A DNA stretch of 64,000 bases from Blasia pusilla (GCA_050084515.1 CM114272.1:40982001-41046000); one strand, 5' to 3'. Numbered from the stretch's first letter, positions 1 through 11,340 are shown. The notes: generated by a model not told the origin, from the sequence alone. Numbers and translations are program-made.

Positions 1-393
1 AAGTAGCGCAGCTTTAGAAAGACTGCTCATTAAGTAGTGCCTGTCGTAGCCTTGCGACCATAGAACTACCCAAGGGGTCGCTTTAGAGAGGGAGAGAGAG
101 ATTGAATGAATGAATAGAGTTATTGTCCACTGGGACCCCACAGGACCATGGGACTTAGCTTTGCAAAAATTTACGGCAGTTTGAAAAGAAAGTACCATCA
201 ACAACCAGATGATTTTCGCTAGTCTTCACACTCCAATGTAGGAACTTAGCAATCTAAACCTCATTTTGCCTAGCCATGAATTCAAAGACCTTGAGGGCCG
301 GGTGAGCGAAGAGATCCGGAAAGTCAAGTCTAGTGTGATTGTGAAGGTGGAGTGGAATTGAGAGGGATAAATATTCCGGGAAATTCTTCAAAC
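1..393. other. Probable intron and flank of the YASYxSNM gene, with a repeated 75-bp motif
   Basis: No coding exon is recognised here. On the minus strand it follows the donor CAG|GTTTGA of the neighbouring exon, so it is most likely intron, and the next exon is outside the window or not recognised. Positions about 95-150 read on the minus strand contain GGGTCCCAGTGGACAATA followed by ATTCATTCATTC. The same string recurs upstream of the gene at 6507 and, more diverged, at 61205. Confidence 0.4.
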
Positions 394-690
394 CTGGCCA
401 CCTTCAATGTAGCACATGAATCTTGCAGTCCACATATTCGATGCGTAGCTTGCATACCAAATATAAGCATTGTCTGGGTCGGGGAGTTTTGCTGCTGGAG
501 CTACTGGTACACCACAACCTTCAGCAGCTTCACATGAGAAGGGGCCGCCATGCTCCTCCTCCTCAAGGGCAGGGGATGACGGGTCCTCCTGTTTGAGTTC
601 TGATGGCCCTCTTTGCAGACCCTCTGATGACGAGCTGATCAATGCACGTCCATCAGGGAGCTTGCCATTAGCTTTCTCGGCTAATTCCAT
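394..690 (-). CDS. First exon of a conserved YASYxSNM-motif protein (partial)
   Basis: The exon has an ATG at 688-690 and runs 99 codons in phase 0 to a donor CAG|GTTTGA; the reading frame stops two codons into the intron, which supports splicing. The N-terminal 70 residues are rich in Ser, Glu and Pro and look disordered. The last 25 residues contain YIWYASYASNMW then CYIEGG. That pattern recalls small plant and bacterial proteins related to the gamma-glutamylcyclotransferase fold, whose hallmark is an aromatic-x-YGSN loop. The function is inferred only from this motif, and the Gly of YGSN reads Ala here. The rest of the protein lies to the left or outside the window. The plus-strand frame at 470-802 is a shadow. 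Confidence 0.55.
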
Positions 691-1065
691 CTCGTGCGTA
701 GCCTCTCTTCTTCCCTCTCCCTGTTCTTCTGAGTTCCATAAAGGCTCCGTCCACTATTGGCACCCACCCAGTCCAAGTTCAATTCCCAACGTTCCGTCGT
801 AGGGTTCCAGGAACAGCAGGCGGTTCACCAAGTCCTGCACTTCCAATGCCATCCAAGACATGGTGCTTTTGATTCATCCGGTTTCTCCACTCTTGTCTAT
901 GTTTCATCCTCAAACCGCAACCTTTATGGCTGCTTCCAAATTGGAGACTGCCCCATTAGATTTTGTGTATGTCGGACCGCCGCGCAGAAGGATACAAAAA
1001 GTGACCGCCATGACCGACTAATTGGTGACCTTCGAAGATTTTTTCTCCTTTTTTTTTCAAAATGA
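691..1065. other. Upstream flank of the YASYxSNM gene
   Basis: This is the presumed 5' UTR and promoter of the minus-strand gene starting at 690. It has balanced composition and no recognisable exon. A plus-strand frame at 757-1065 ends in poly-T and has no coding character. The string TTCAATTCCCAACG at about 778 recurs near 8008. Confidence 0.3.
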
Positions 1066-1655
1066 ATTTATATTTTTTTAAAATTAAAATAATAAGGAAA
1101 TAGAAAAAATGTTTGAAGAATTTTTGTTAATTTATGATCCCTAAAAGTAATAATAATATTGCATGCAAATTCAAATTTTTTTCTTTATTGGTCTTTTACA
1201 TGTGAAATATTTTTTAGTTTTCATTTGTCACATGTCAAACAAATAGATGTTTGGAAATCAAGAAAGCACTCTCCCATAATATAAATTTCATAGGAAAAAT
1301 AAATGAATTTTAACGGAAATTTTTTTTAACTTATTTAATTAAGATTAATTTTTAGTATATTATCTAACTAATGAGATCTAACTAATATTAATTAAGATTT
1401 TATATTTTTGTGGAAATAAAAAATTTTATGAAAAAAATCATAATTTAATATTATCTAAAATTTAATTAAAAATTATTTTATTTAAAAATAAAATGTTATT
1501 ACTATTTAAAATTTAAATCAATAATAAGTAAAAATTTATATTATCATTGGAAACGGCCTTCTTGACAACCGGGCAACAAAACAAGAAAATATTTCATTTA
1601 CTATGGACAACAAATAAATTCTTTTTTTTATTTAACATCATCAATTTCACTCCTT

Positions 1656-1676
1656 GCATTGCAAGACTCCATACTA
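1656..1676 (+). mobile_element. Helitron-like 3' terminus (plus strand)
   Basis: The sequence reads TTGCATTGCAA, a small hairpin, then GACTCCATACTAG followed by T. Helitrons end in CTRR a short distance after a hairpin and insert between A and T. The match is weaker than for the opposed end at 1681. The 5' end was not identified. Confidence 0.35.
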
Positions 1677-1680
1677 GTTA

Positions 1681-1710
1681 CTAGTAAGGTGCCCGTGCGA
1701 TGCACGAGAA
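1681..1710 (-). mobile_element. Helitron-like 3' terminus (minus strand)
   Basis: On the minus strand the hairpin CGTGC-ATC-GCACG (1694-1706) is followed by GGCACCTTA and the terminal CTAG (1681-1684), then T at 1680. This closely resembles the 3' end of described plant Helitrons (GCACGGGCA...CTAG|T). The element body would extend to the right. A 5' TC end could not be fixed, and no Rep/helicase coding is visible, so it would be non-autonomous. Confidence 0.5.
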
Positions 1711-2705
1711 ATACAAATTTTTTTAATATTAAGAGTTTTTGTAGTGTGTAGCTTGTGAAGAGAAGGGACTAATGATGTCGTACACAAATCTAATTTTTTT
1801 CATATTGTTCGTAGCATGTGACATTTTCTTGCTGTCTAATTGTTACATTTATTCTTATGGGAAAGTGCCTTCTTGATTTGCAAACACCTCTATGTTTGAC
1901 ACGTGGCAACTGGAAAAAAAAATATGGTTCACATGATACACACAATAATAAACAAATTTAAATTTATATACATCATCATTATTCTCTTAAATAACAAAAA
2001 CTCAAACAATTTTTTAATTTCCTATACAATTTTTTAATCGTGCGAGCATTTTACTAATGTCTAATATAAAAACGATTAATGCTAACTAATATTTAATAAA
2101 AGGGAATGAGGAAGACGATCTTGAATCGCTCGGATTTGTTTTTCTAGAGGTGACGCCACCTTTCTGTCCATCATGCGTTTCCAATGGATCCTGTCGAGCT
2201 ATGAAACAACGGACAGGAGCACACGGAACTTCGCGATTGTAAGGGAAACTGCGGTTGGGAGAGCGAGGAGGACCCGGAGCAACCTCAGAAGTTCAAATAG
2301 TGCGTGCGTATGAATTTCTGAATGAAAGGTTCTGCGCTTAGTTGGTAACTTGGATTTGGAGCCGGAGGAGAGGCCTACCTGCGGAGAAATTCAAGCCTTG
2401 GCAGGTCACAGCTGGTGTAGATGGGGCCAGGCGAAAGTCCCTACAGAACTGAAATCCCTGTAAACCATGCATGCCTCAAAAAACTAGAGCCCGTTCGCAT
2501 AGGTTGGAGAAGAGTTGCTACTCGCTGTCTACAAAAAGTTACAGCTAATGCCAAAGAAGTGTCTATTACTGAACGTCGTAATGAAAGGCCTTCCACTCTC
2601 ATTGATTCAAAATCTGATTGTCATGATGCCAGTCAGTATAATTAAGACGAAGTCGTTCAAAATCCTCTTCCACAGATACAGATTCCGTCATCCTATTCGA
2701 AAGAT

Positions 2706-2777
2706 TGAGATTTTGACATTTGCTATCCAAGAGATTTCGACATTTGCTATCCAAGAGATTTCGACATTTGCTCATGA
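2706..2777. repeat. 24-bp tandem repeat, three units
   Basis: The unit GAGATTTCGACATTTGCTAT plus CCAA is repeated three times, the first with one base change and the last diverging at its end. Confidence 0.8.
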
Positions 2778-2938
2778 GAAGATATAGCTCTGTCTTATGA
2801 TTCAGTCGTCGTAATGAGGACACAGCTTCCTAGAATCCGGAACGAGGTGCACAAAATTGAAAACATCTTTCCGTGGAGTAGATAAGAACACCGTGGATAC
2901 CACCAGTTCATCCTTGAATAAGTAAAATACAACCGATT

Positions 2939-3155
2939 AATTCAAATATCCTACAAGCAAAACGTGTACTTCTACTGTAATTTTTTTATCCAACCAAACT
3001 GGTTTCTCTGACGGAGACTGATTATGTACAGATGACGTTGCATTGTAATTCAAATATCCTACAAGAAAAACGTGTACTTCTACTGTAATTTTTTTTATTC
3101 AACCAAACTGGTTTCTCTGACGGAGACTGATTATGTACAGATGACGTTGCCTTGT
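2939..3155. repeat. 108-bp tandem duplication
   Basis: Two adjacent copies, 2939-3046 and 3047-3155, begin AATTCAAATATCCTACAAG and end GATGACGTTGC. They differ at only a few positions, so the duplication is recent. Confidence 0.9.
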
Positions 3156-3345
3156 GAAGTTCTTTAATCTAACCAAATTTTGAAGATGCCTCACGCTAAG
3201 CTGGAGGCACTCAAGTAAATTAGAATTTCAAACTGTACGTCGAAACACAAAGGTATCAGAAAACTTACAACATATTTATACAATTTTTATGAGATAAATA
3301 CACGACAAGCGGGTATTAGCAAGTGCACATGTACGTGTGAACAGA

Positions 3346-6300
3346 CTAAACTAGCAGATTAACAAGCACACAACAAGAAGTCCACACCGCCATCATCGCA
3401 GCTCGCACAATTATAGGATTTTTGTACAGCCTGCCATGACACAATACCACAGGTTCTAGATTAGATAGAATATATTGTAGCACACACCTGGCCGTGCATT
3501 TGGCTGGAAAATCTCATATCATATTGTGGAAGGACGTTGTGAGGAACTCACCCAACTGCCGTGGCTCCCCAAGAAGCTGCATGGTACATGAACTTCCCAC
3601 AATTCCATAGTTTCCTCAATTTTCCCCTCCTTTCCAAATCTGTAAAGGCTTGGCTGATTGCTGCAGTTTTCCACAAAAAAAGGCACATCAACTATCCAAG
3701 AAATAAATCATTGCATCACAAGTTGTTTGATCCAATTCAATAGCCAACCCATAAATTAGACGGAGTAGTACCTTTCTGTAGCTCTTGAGGTGTCATTCCC
3801 TGGAAGCGAAACCAACAAGAGTCAGACGAACTTGAAGGCACACAAGTAGAATCAACCGCATACTTCTAAAAGCAGGATAATCATTGGCACAGAAAATGGC
3901 TCCCTCAACAACTACTGCCCCTTACAACGATATAAAAAGGCAGACATTCATATAACAGTACAAATTGTATCACGGAATCTTAAAAACATAGAGGTAGATC
4001 AGTGGTAACAGGTCGTTCCCAACAAGATCTACAAGGCAGTGGAGTTTCACCACCAATACGAGGGGATCTAGCAAAAAAAAATGCAAAAGGTAAAACCATA
4101 ATGCTAAATCTTTGTGGGACTGACGCCTAGTGCTCACCTTAGTCTGTGGAATAGAAGAGATATATCGGGCCATGAAACTTGCGATGCCATCAACAATATC
4201 TTCTTGGGTTATGATTACATAGCCATCTGTACCCAGTTCATCTTGCTCAAACTTGGTATCTCTTTCCAACAAGTCCTTATCAGTAACCCACAGCCACGAA
4301 CTAGGATCATCTGGAGCAGCAAAGAACAACACATAGATGCATTAGCATAAGATGCAATTTGGATGTGTCTCAGATTCATCAACTTAGTTTCTGTGGCTAC
4401 TAGTACAAACAAACCTAACACGATAGCTCCCATTCATGTTCTGTCGTGCCTATCTGTCCACCTAATTCTTTAGAACTTGTACTGCGACGCTATCCTTGGT
4501 CAAATATGAAGCCTACTCTCTTTTGCTGACCAGCTGAGAGAGCAAAGCCCAACCTGCAATGTTAACAGCCATTCGTTCTGGTGATTTGAGACCCTCATTG
4601 CCGCCCACTAGCTTTGCAAGAAACTCTGGCGAGTCCACTTTTTGTTTAAGTCGCTCGTACAACTGCGAACAACTCATGATGTAGTGAGTTCCAAATCAGA
4701 CAGTTTGTGCCAAATCTTGACTGCGATCATACATCAGCTTTTATGTCACCTTTACTAATAATCACATCTGAGTAGGTTGGGCTCTTGTTGACTTTGATAT
4801 CTGCTCCTAAAATAGCCCCAGGGAAGACGTATCCCATAACTAGGGCATGGATGACCATATTCAAAAGAATCAATGATGTTTCTCATCCACAAGGACCCAA
4901 GAGGGCCATAAAAATTGCAGCTACTAATCTTGAAGTCTTCAAAAGCGGAAGTGCAGACCAAACAAACCTCCAGTGAATGTGTGAGCACAACAACATTGTG
5001 GGTAGCTAGCTGTTCAAAGCGATTAATTCTTGCGAGTATACACAAATGAAAGAACTTGGCTTTATCAAATCTGATTCTTTACTAACCCTCACACTCAGAG
5101 CAGAGCCCGTGGAAGAGCCAAGAGAAATGTCTTTTAAAAGTCCACATGGAATCCTAAAGTGAAGAGAAAGCCCTCTTCATCATGAAGTTCTGCAGAAGTA
5201 CAATGTTCACTGAATCCCTGTTTGAGCATAAAACCTTTACCCCCTCCAGTTCTAAGTTGGACAAGCCACATCTAGATTTGGAGACATATAAAGTTCCAAA
5301 GAACAAGTAACTCTAGCTTTATGAAGAACATGAGAAGATAAAACATGGAAGCGATAGAAGATCCGCTGGGTGATAAGACTTGGGATCTACAGTTATTGGG
5401 GTCTCCTTGATCGTAGACCCGATGATGCTAGGCATGCTGTCGTATGATACCAGATATGGCCCTGATTTTATCTACAAAGGACCCAAATTGTCATCTTGTG
5501 CATTTTGAGAGACTCCACATTGTCCAGCTTTACCATTGCTTGTGAAGATTCGCTTTCTGAGCTTCCGTGTTTTTAGGAACGTTCCAAACAAAACCCATCC
5601 CAAGAAACAAGGCTGGGAAAATCCCATCAAGGAAAACACAAGTGGGGTCCAAAGGGCCAGAGAGGAATTGGTTCAACATGTACTTGCAACTGCGTTTTAA
5701 TCTTTGCAAGGACAGGAGAGGGAACTGCAAATTTGATTGATTGACTAATGGATGAAAGCGGGAAGAAGTTCACGGATGACCGTAGAGTGACGCTGTAAGA
5801 CTAAGTGCATCACTCAATGACTTGATTCAGAGGGTGCTTGTGACTGTCTTTTGATATATCTGCGATAAAAGCATAGAGAAGGGCTCATTTGATTCATTGG
5901 TGAAGGCAAGAAAGGATCCACGGATGACAGAATAGTAGTGCGTTAGGGAAAGGCGCATCACTTAACGAATTGATTCAGAGTGTACGTGCAATAACCGTGC
6001 AGAGAAGTGCTGTTTTGATTGATTGATGAAATCAGGCTGCAATTCACAGATGAGAGAAGAGTGTCGGGTAATGAGTTAGTGCATCACTCAATGACTTCAT
6101 TCAGAGTACTCGTTTGTATTTTGCTATCTGCAATGACAGCAGAGAAGTGCTCAATTGTGATATTGGTTGATGAAAGCAGGAGGGATTTCACAAATGAGAG
6201 AAGAGTGACGTTTACTTACATCACGGGAGTCGGCTTCTACGGGCTCTGACAACGAGCCGGGTACAGAATTTTCCTTCTCGCTTCGAGACTGAATATCCTC

Positions 6301-6507
6301 CAAGGCTTTCTGGTACTCTTCTAGAATTGCACGCAGTCGCAGGTTTTCTCGTCTCTCATGCTCCAACTCGCCTTCCACATCCTGCAATTCCTTCTCTCGT
6401 GCAATTGTCGACGCTGAATGCTCATGACGCCTCTCAAGCGCAGCCCACGCCACGTCCGCTACCTCTGCCACCGCCACCGCCACTTCCAAACCCCCTCCGT
6501 GCACCAT
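3346..6507 (-). CDS. Conserved plant protein of unknown function, six exons, complete
   Basis: The exons are 6220-6507, 4554-4662, 4138-4310, 3772-3799, 3552-3660 and 3346-3430. All introns are GT-AG, the phases join without a break, and the total is 792 nt (263 residues plus TAG). Exon 1 encodes an Ala-rich start and a coiled-coil stretch (ELEHERRENLRLRAILEEYQ). Exon 2 has LYERLKQKVDSPEFLAKL. Exon 3 has DDPSSWLWVTDKD, then VDGIASFMARYI. Exon 4 has GMTPQELQK. The last two exons have WGATAVGLYKNP and a hydrophobic end (AVWTSCCVLVNLLV) that may associate with a membrane. From memory this order matches an uncharacterised plant family (FMARC...LTPEELQK...), but no biochemical role is known to me. 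It appears intact. Confidence 0.8.
5734..6213. repeat. Minisatellite inside intron 1, reaching the 5' splice site
   Basis: Four diverged copies start near 5734, 5888, 6013 and 6152, spaced about 125-155 bp. Each has TTGATTGATTGATGAAA-like, CACAGATGAGAGAAGAGTG-like and GTGCATCACTCAATGA-like segments. The last, partial copy runs directly into the donor GAT|GTAAGT of exon 1. Confidence 0.75.
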
Positions 6508-6530
6508 CCTCTCTCTCTCTCTCTCTCTCT
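6508..6530 (-). repeat. (GA)n tract in the 5' leader
   Basis: On the minus strand an uninterrupted GA run ends immediately before the ATG at 6507. GA/CT tracts are common in plant 5' leaders and can act as core-promoter or GAGA-type elements. That role is inference. Confidence 0.7.
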
Positions 6531-7116
6531 GGGCTGTGCTCTGTCCACTTCACTTCTTGCACACTTTGCAGATCAAAGACCCGTGGCCCTTTTGGGTCCC
6601 AGTGGACAATAAATCACTAAGCTGATTCATTCATTCTCTTTCTCTCCCACCGGATCGATGGTTGTAAGGCTTTGACTGGCACTCCTTCATGAGTGCAGTC
6701 TGTCTGTCTTCAATTCCGCGGAATTCTAACGCAAAGGGGAATCCACTGCAATTCGGTGTTCATTGCATCGTCCTCCTCCCTTTTCACCCAAATCTCTCTC
6801 TAGCCTCCTCAATTTGGAAGCAGGCTCGGACCCCGAAAGCATTCGCTTTTCAGAGGACAGACTAACAAATGCAAATATTTTAGATCCACGACGAAATTCA
6901 CGAAATAAACCAGACAGCCCTAGATCACCACACGCTCGCCCCTGTTCACCACCGGAGCAAACGAAGGACAGGAAAGCAGAGATTCTCAGGGAAAACGGAC
7001 TTCCAGAGGAGACACGAGGAAAGGAGGGAGAAAGAGAGCATATGTCGATAGAGGCGATGTCCACGAGTGCACATCGCCAGAGGTGGCGGACTTCGAGCCG
7101 AAAAAGCTGTACTTAA
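6531..7116. promoter_or_regulatory. Upstream region of the minus-strand gene
   Basis: This is the probable 5' flank of the gene starting at 6507. It contains the repeated motif GGGTCCCAGTGGACAATA and ATTCATTCATTC at 6594-6636. Two opposed open frames (about 6726-7064 minus and 6763-7116 plus) have no recognisable domain and are not called. Confidence 0.35.
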
Positions 7117-8900
7117 TTAATCAGCAAGTAAACTAGAGGTCCTGCCAAATACTCCCTCGCACCCCTGGCCAGACCCATTCTCTGCCTTGTAGAGGTGGCA
7201 AAACTCGGCGTGTCTAAGGGTGCACCCATTGCCGTAATGGTAGGTCTTGGGATCTCGACTAGTCTTGCAGCAAGCTCCTGTAGGGGGAGAGCGAGCGGTA
7301 GAGAGAAAATGAGAAAGGGAGAAGTCTTGCTGGCGTTGGGTGGGTTTACTTGAGATCTCTTTGAATTGAATACATCGCAGCATCAGCAGAAGCCCAACAG
7401 CAACGCTGCCGGCGATGATACAAGACTACAAATTCGATGCAGGGTTCGAATTCGCTGCCCAATTCGCCAAGCCTTCGAAAGACTAGGCTGAGGAGTGGAC
7501 GCTTCTGAAGAGCTAGTGTCAAACGCTTTGTATTACTGTCAAGAAGGAGAAGGAGAAGGAGAAATAGAAGCAGAAGCAGAAGAAGAAGGAGAAGAGAAGA
7601 GCTTTGCGCCAACGACTGGGAATTGGGGTTGCTGAAAAGGTCCCCGAGTTCCATCATTGTCGAGATTTGACTACCTCAGCTGCAATTACAAAGGAGGTCA
7701 ACATTGTAGAGGAATAGTGTTAGTCCTCACTGGTTTCTCCAGGCCTGCCTGAGAGCAGCATCAGCCGCGGACTGGCCTACTACTCTTCCTGGCGCAGGGT
7801 TGCTGTTGTTGAACGAACTCGCGACAAGTGAGAGAGGGAACTCTCTGGAGCATTGGATTTCATCCCTTTTTCTGTCCCTCCGCTTTGCTTTTGTTGCTTG
7901 TCCTGTGCCTTCTTCTGTTGAAGCACTCGCCCCGAAACCTCGGACTAGTTGAAAACTCCTTCGCTCACAGCGTTGCTAGACACTCCGTGGGTCACGGTCT
8001 ACATCAGAGTGAGGTTTCAATTCCCAACGCTTTAGGGGTCCTCCCCTCGAGAACATTGTGAGATATACCCCACCCAGGCTTCAATCTCGAGGGTGGAACG
8101 ATGTTACGTTCCTTTCGGGAATATGTCTGCTTTTCAATGTGGCCAGTTGTTGCTGAAGGTCTGGGTTTAGCTTGTCTCCATCAGTGGTCACCAATCTGCA
8201 GGATAAGGGTAAACGGATCTTGTTAAGAATGTGCAGACATTTTCCCCACAAAGACTTCATCTCCACGGACATTGTGGAAGTGCTTAGCTTCCGCCCCAGT
8301 TGCTATCTACAATCGTTAAGCTGCGAATAATGCGGGCGCTATGGATTCTATGACGGGAAGTAATTGACTATTGGTGGTATACACAGCCTGCGGACCCTTC
8401 TTTATCAGCCATATCGGCTAGTTCAAAATTTTTTTGCAGCTTTAACTGTATCACTTGAGACCTTTTCAATATATCCCGGTCTCGGCGCTCTTGCGGCTCT
8501 GCTGGTGGTCGATCTCGGCAATGAACCGTGGACAGCAGATGGTGTTACCGGTATTATCTTGTGCAGGCTTCGTTTATCAATGGGCTTGTTGTGCTTGGCG
8601 TCTGCAAAGGATTGTCCGAAGAGTAGTGAAGTCTGGATCAGGGAATAGAGTGTTTTTGGGATGGTTGTCGTACGTTACTGCTTTTTCGACATGTTGTGAA
8701 ACCCTTTTAGTCCACTTACCATATAGATGTGTGGCTGATCATGCTGGAAAGCATCTGTGTGGTGAGTGGGTCAGAGGGTCCAAAGACGAGGGTCACGTTC
8801 GTTCGTAGCTGGAAGGATGTCACGCATTGTTGGCAGATTAGGGTGGACGTGCTTCTTGTGTCAGCCTTGGTGACGATCAAGAATTGTGTTAGCTTAGCAG
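7117..8900. other. Unassigned region, possible upstream exons of the 9003 gene
   Basis: No complete gene is recognised. A short minus-strand frame at 7117-7383 ends with a Cys- and His-containing stretch (KTYHYGNGCTLRHAEFCHLY), but I could not join it to an upstream exon in phase. A purine-rich GAA/GGA tract lies at 7541-7600. Around 8205-8330 one plus frame reads GKRILLRMCRHFPHKDF and STDIVEVLSF before a stop. These could be remnants of exons of the downstream gene; the evidence is weak. Confidence 0.25.
7541..7600. repeat. Purine-rich GAA/GGA tract
   Basis: An imperfect trinucleotide tract of GAA, GGA and AGC units. Read on the minus strand it gives a run of about 20 leucines, which should not be taken as a signal peptide without other support. 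Confidence 0.7.
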
Positions 8901-9002
8901 GAGGTGTCCTTCAATGATCCTTCCTTTTGGTCGGATCCAAAATTGAGAGGGAGCATTGGGGAACGGATTTTTTAAGGCTGCTGAAGTTAGTGACGGTTTA
9001 TC

Positions 9003-10617
9003 ATGGATGGATGGACCGTACAGGTTCTGGCTGGAAGTACCGTGCATTCTGTCGACGATGCTACCAGAGACAGGATACTTGCAGGGGAGTTCACGCAAAG
9101 GTTTCCAACGGAGTATGCCCTTGCTAATGTCCGCCCGACTGCTGCTGCTGCTGGCGCTGTCAGTGCTTCAAATGCTCATACCAACGTGCTGCCTCCAGGA
9201 TTTTTGAACTTGTACGTGTCGATACTGCCATAGATATGCCATAGGGCAACCAATGCCTGTCAAGGTAGGAATTGTTTGTAAGGAGTAACCTGGTGCTGGT
9301 CTACCAAGGCAGGTCCATCATGTACCCGTGAAACTGCTCCTATGTAAGTTTAGTTCACTGACAGACTTTTTCACTTGTAGGGAACAAGTAACTTCATGAA
9401 AATATTTGTGAAGCAACCTGAGCGCTTTCGGGTCGTGTGCACATGGCAGATTAGCTGATAAGGCATCATCTGTAGCTCCTTTCTTTGATGCAACTCAAAA
9501 AACAACTATTCTTATGCAGTTGGAAAACATCCTTCGATGTTTCTGCAGATCTGCACCAGGAGCTGTAGTGACCCAGACCATCAACCTACTGAGGGCGCCC
9601 GTGGTTGGTTTGGCCCATAACATCAGCTTGAACAACCCAGCAGCTGTTATGAGTCAGAATGCTGGGCTTACGGCCCCTGTTGTTTGTGTGAATCAAAACA
9701 CTGGTTTGCTAGTACGTGGGGTGGGTATCAATCATGGCAATGTACCAGGCGCACCCGCTGCTCATCACATCATCGCAAGGTTTTCAGGGGGTTGTATCAG
9801 CATGGATGGTAATATTCCAGGTGTGGTTATGAATAACAGCACCGGAGCCAAAGCTTCTGGAGGGGGTGCCAGCAATAGCATGAGACGAAAGCCTCATGGC
9901 AGTGGTGTGATTACCAATCTTGGCGGCAAGGCAGCAGGTCCAATTGTTGATCACATCATCAACTCAGCAATACCTGGATCGGTCATGGCCCACAAGACCA
10001 TCGCAAAGACTGCTGGATGGCAGCAAGGACTCACACCACCTACGAATGTTCAGATGGGTGTATCACAAACCAACACTGCTTATTTGAACTCTAGTCCCAG
10101 CACACAGAGACTGGCATCTCTTCAGGGTTCTCCTAGTGGCAATGGACACCTACAAACCAAGCAGAAGCTGACTGTTTCAACCTACTTGGATGATTTTAAG
10201 CAGGGGTTTCCATCTAAAGGTTTGTCTGTGTGCCAGAATCGCTGGTGGGGTAATGGAGGGCCTAGCAATTTCATTTCTTCAGTGACATCCAAGAGCTCAG
10301 AGAAGCCTACAACGGACAGCTCAAACATAGATGACAAGAGCTGCAGCGAGATCGAAGGTGCTATTCTAAGGCCTTCTCCTTGTGATGAATTTGAAGTGGG
10401 TGTAGAGCAAAAGGCTGCAGCGAGCATGATGCCTTGCCCAAAGCTAAGTCAATTGCGGAAGAGAATGGCAGGAGGTGGTCGGAGAGCTCTTAAACTTGGA
10501 GTTACAAGAGGTTATGGTGTACAGAAGCTAGCCCAAAGGGATGCCAGTAAACTTCAGTTCATTTTTGGTGATTCAATGCCAAGGCAATGGCTTGCTGGAT
10601 ATTCTGCTAGCAACTAA
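9003..10617 (+). CDS. Two-exon gene, unknown Asn/Gly/Ser-rich protein, about 425 aa
   Basis: Exon A is 9003-9211, with donor AACTT|GTACGT. Exon B is 9549-10617, with acceptor TTTCTGCAG|ATCTGC. They join in phase (GFLNL then SAPGAVV) and end at TAA. Exon A contains RILAGEFTQRFPTEYALANV. Exon B starts with a long low-complexity region of quasi-repeats rich in Asn, Gly, Ala and Val, then a Ser-rich acidic stretch, and ends with a basic segment (QLRKRMAGGGRRALKLGVTR) and FIFGDSMPRQWL. I do not recognise the family; the composition suggests a largely disordered nuclear or RNA-associated protein (inference). Just upstream, 8901-8972 reads like an exon in the same frame (EVSFNDPSFWSDPKL, after TTAGCAG) but stops at TTTTTTAAG. 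The true 5' end is therefore uncertain, and the gene could be a pseudogene. Confidence 0.5.
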
Positions 10618-11340
10618 AACCCACACTTGTAAACGAGGGTAGATGGTGCAAGGAGATAGACCGACTTGATGTGCAAAAGGACTCCCCATCAAATAAATCT
10701 CATGATTCTGAATCTGCGCTGACAGCTGTCACCACCAGTTCCTTATCTATTCAATCCTAGGTACTGTCCATCCGCAAGTGTCTGATTCACAATCAAAAGA
10801 CTCGACTCCAATTCCATCTCCCCTTCCCATTGGGGATTCTTCCCCCTTGCCCCTTCCTGCTGGGTGTTACCGGGGTTTTGTCAAACTCCTCGAGTTCCCA
10901 TCCTTCGTAATCTTGGATGGTTTTCTCTCTTTCCATCTCAAGTCAAAAAATGGTGTATCCATTTGCTCAGTCCATTGAGGAGTGGTCACTACCTCAGGCG
11001 ACTGCTTGGCTGCGGTGTGGCTAACATCCCAATATAAACAGTGCCTTTTATACATGGACGTGTTTCCCTTTCCATCTGGAGTCAGAAAACGGTGTCCCCT
11101 GTCTGGGTCTTGGAGTGATTCTGGACAAGGTCTTGGCGCATTGGCTCTGCTCTGCACAATTTTCAAAACCTCTTTATACCGTGCAGCAAATCTGAGGACC
11201 TCATGAGGCTGAGTGTAGAGCCATTGAAGAAGCCTTAAGTGATAGTGAACATGGTCTTTGTGCATTGGCTCCACACAACCTCTTATGCAATGCAGCAAAT
11301 CTGAGGACCCCGGTAGTGAAATACACACACTACAAAGAGT
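10618..11340. repeat. 3' flank with local duplications
   Basis: The stretch holds internally repeated pieces. GCAGCAAATCTGAGGACC occurs at about 11184 and 11291, each preceded by a copy of GGTCTT(G/T)GCATTGGCTC-like sequence. Two related segments near 10930 and 11075 share CATCTC/CATCTG(A/G)AGTCA(A/G)AAAA. The 153-codon minus-strand frame (10867-11328) runs through these repeats and has no recognisable domain. Confidence 0.45.

Larger units (their letters stand above)
1066..2095. other. AT-rich non-coding block with Helitron-like ends
   Basis: This is very AT-rich DNA without open frames. It contains two opposed Helitron-like 3' termini at 1656-1676 and 1681-1710. It also holds two inverted copies of a short repeat (GTCAAACA ... 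AAATCAAGAA(A/G)GCA) at about 1225-1283 (plus) and 1858-1916 (minus). A third copy is at 47048-47095. Confidence 0.45.
2096..3345. other. Intergenic sequence with two local repeats
   Basis: No gene is recognised. Short open frames at 2421-2645 and 2515-2787 are not supported by splice or composition signals. The stretch holds a 24-bp tandem repeat and a 108-bp tandem duplication, listed separately. The right end is the 3' flank of the minus-strand gene ending at 3346. Confidence 0.4.

Noticed and set aside
470-802. Plus-strand 110-codon frame over the YASYxSNM exon
   Set aside because: It is the shadow of the minus-strand exon, which has the recognisable motif and a splice donor.
7346-7657. 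Minus-strand frame with a run of leucines like a signal peptide
   Set aside because: The leucines come from a GAA/GGA tract, and I could not join the frame to the Cys-containing frame at 7117-7383 in phase.
10867-11328. 153-codon minus-strand frame
   Set aside because: It lies in locally duplicated sequence, and the repeats within it explain its length better than coding.
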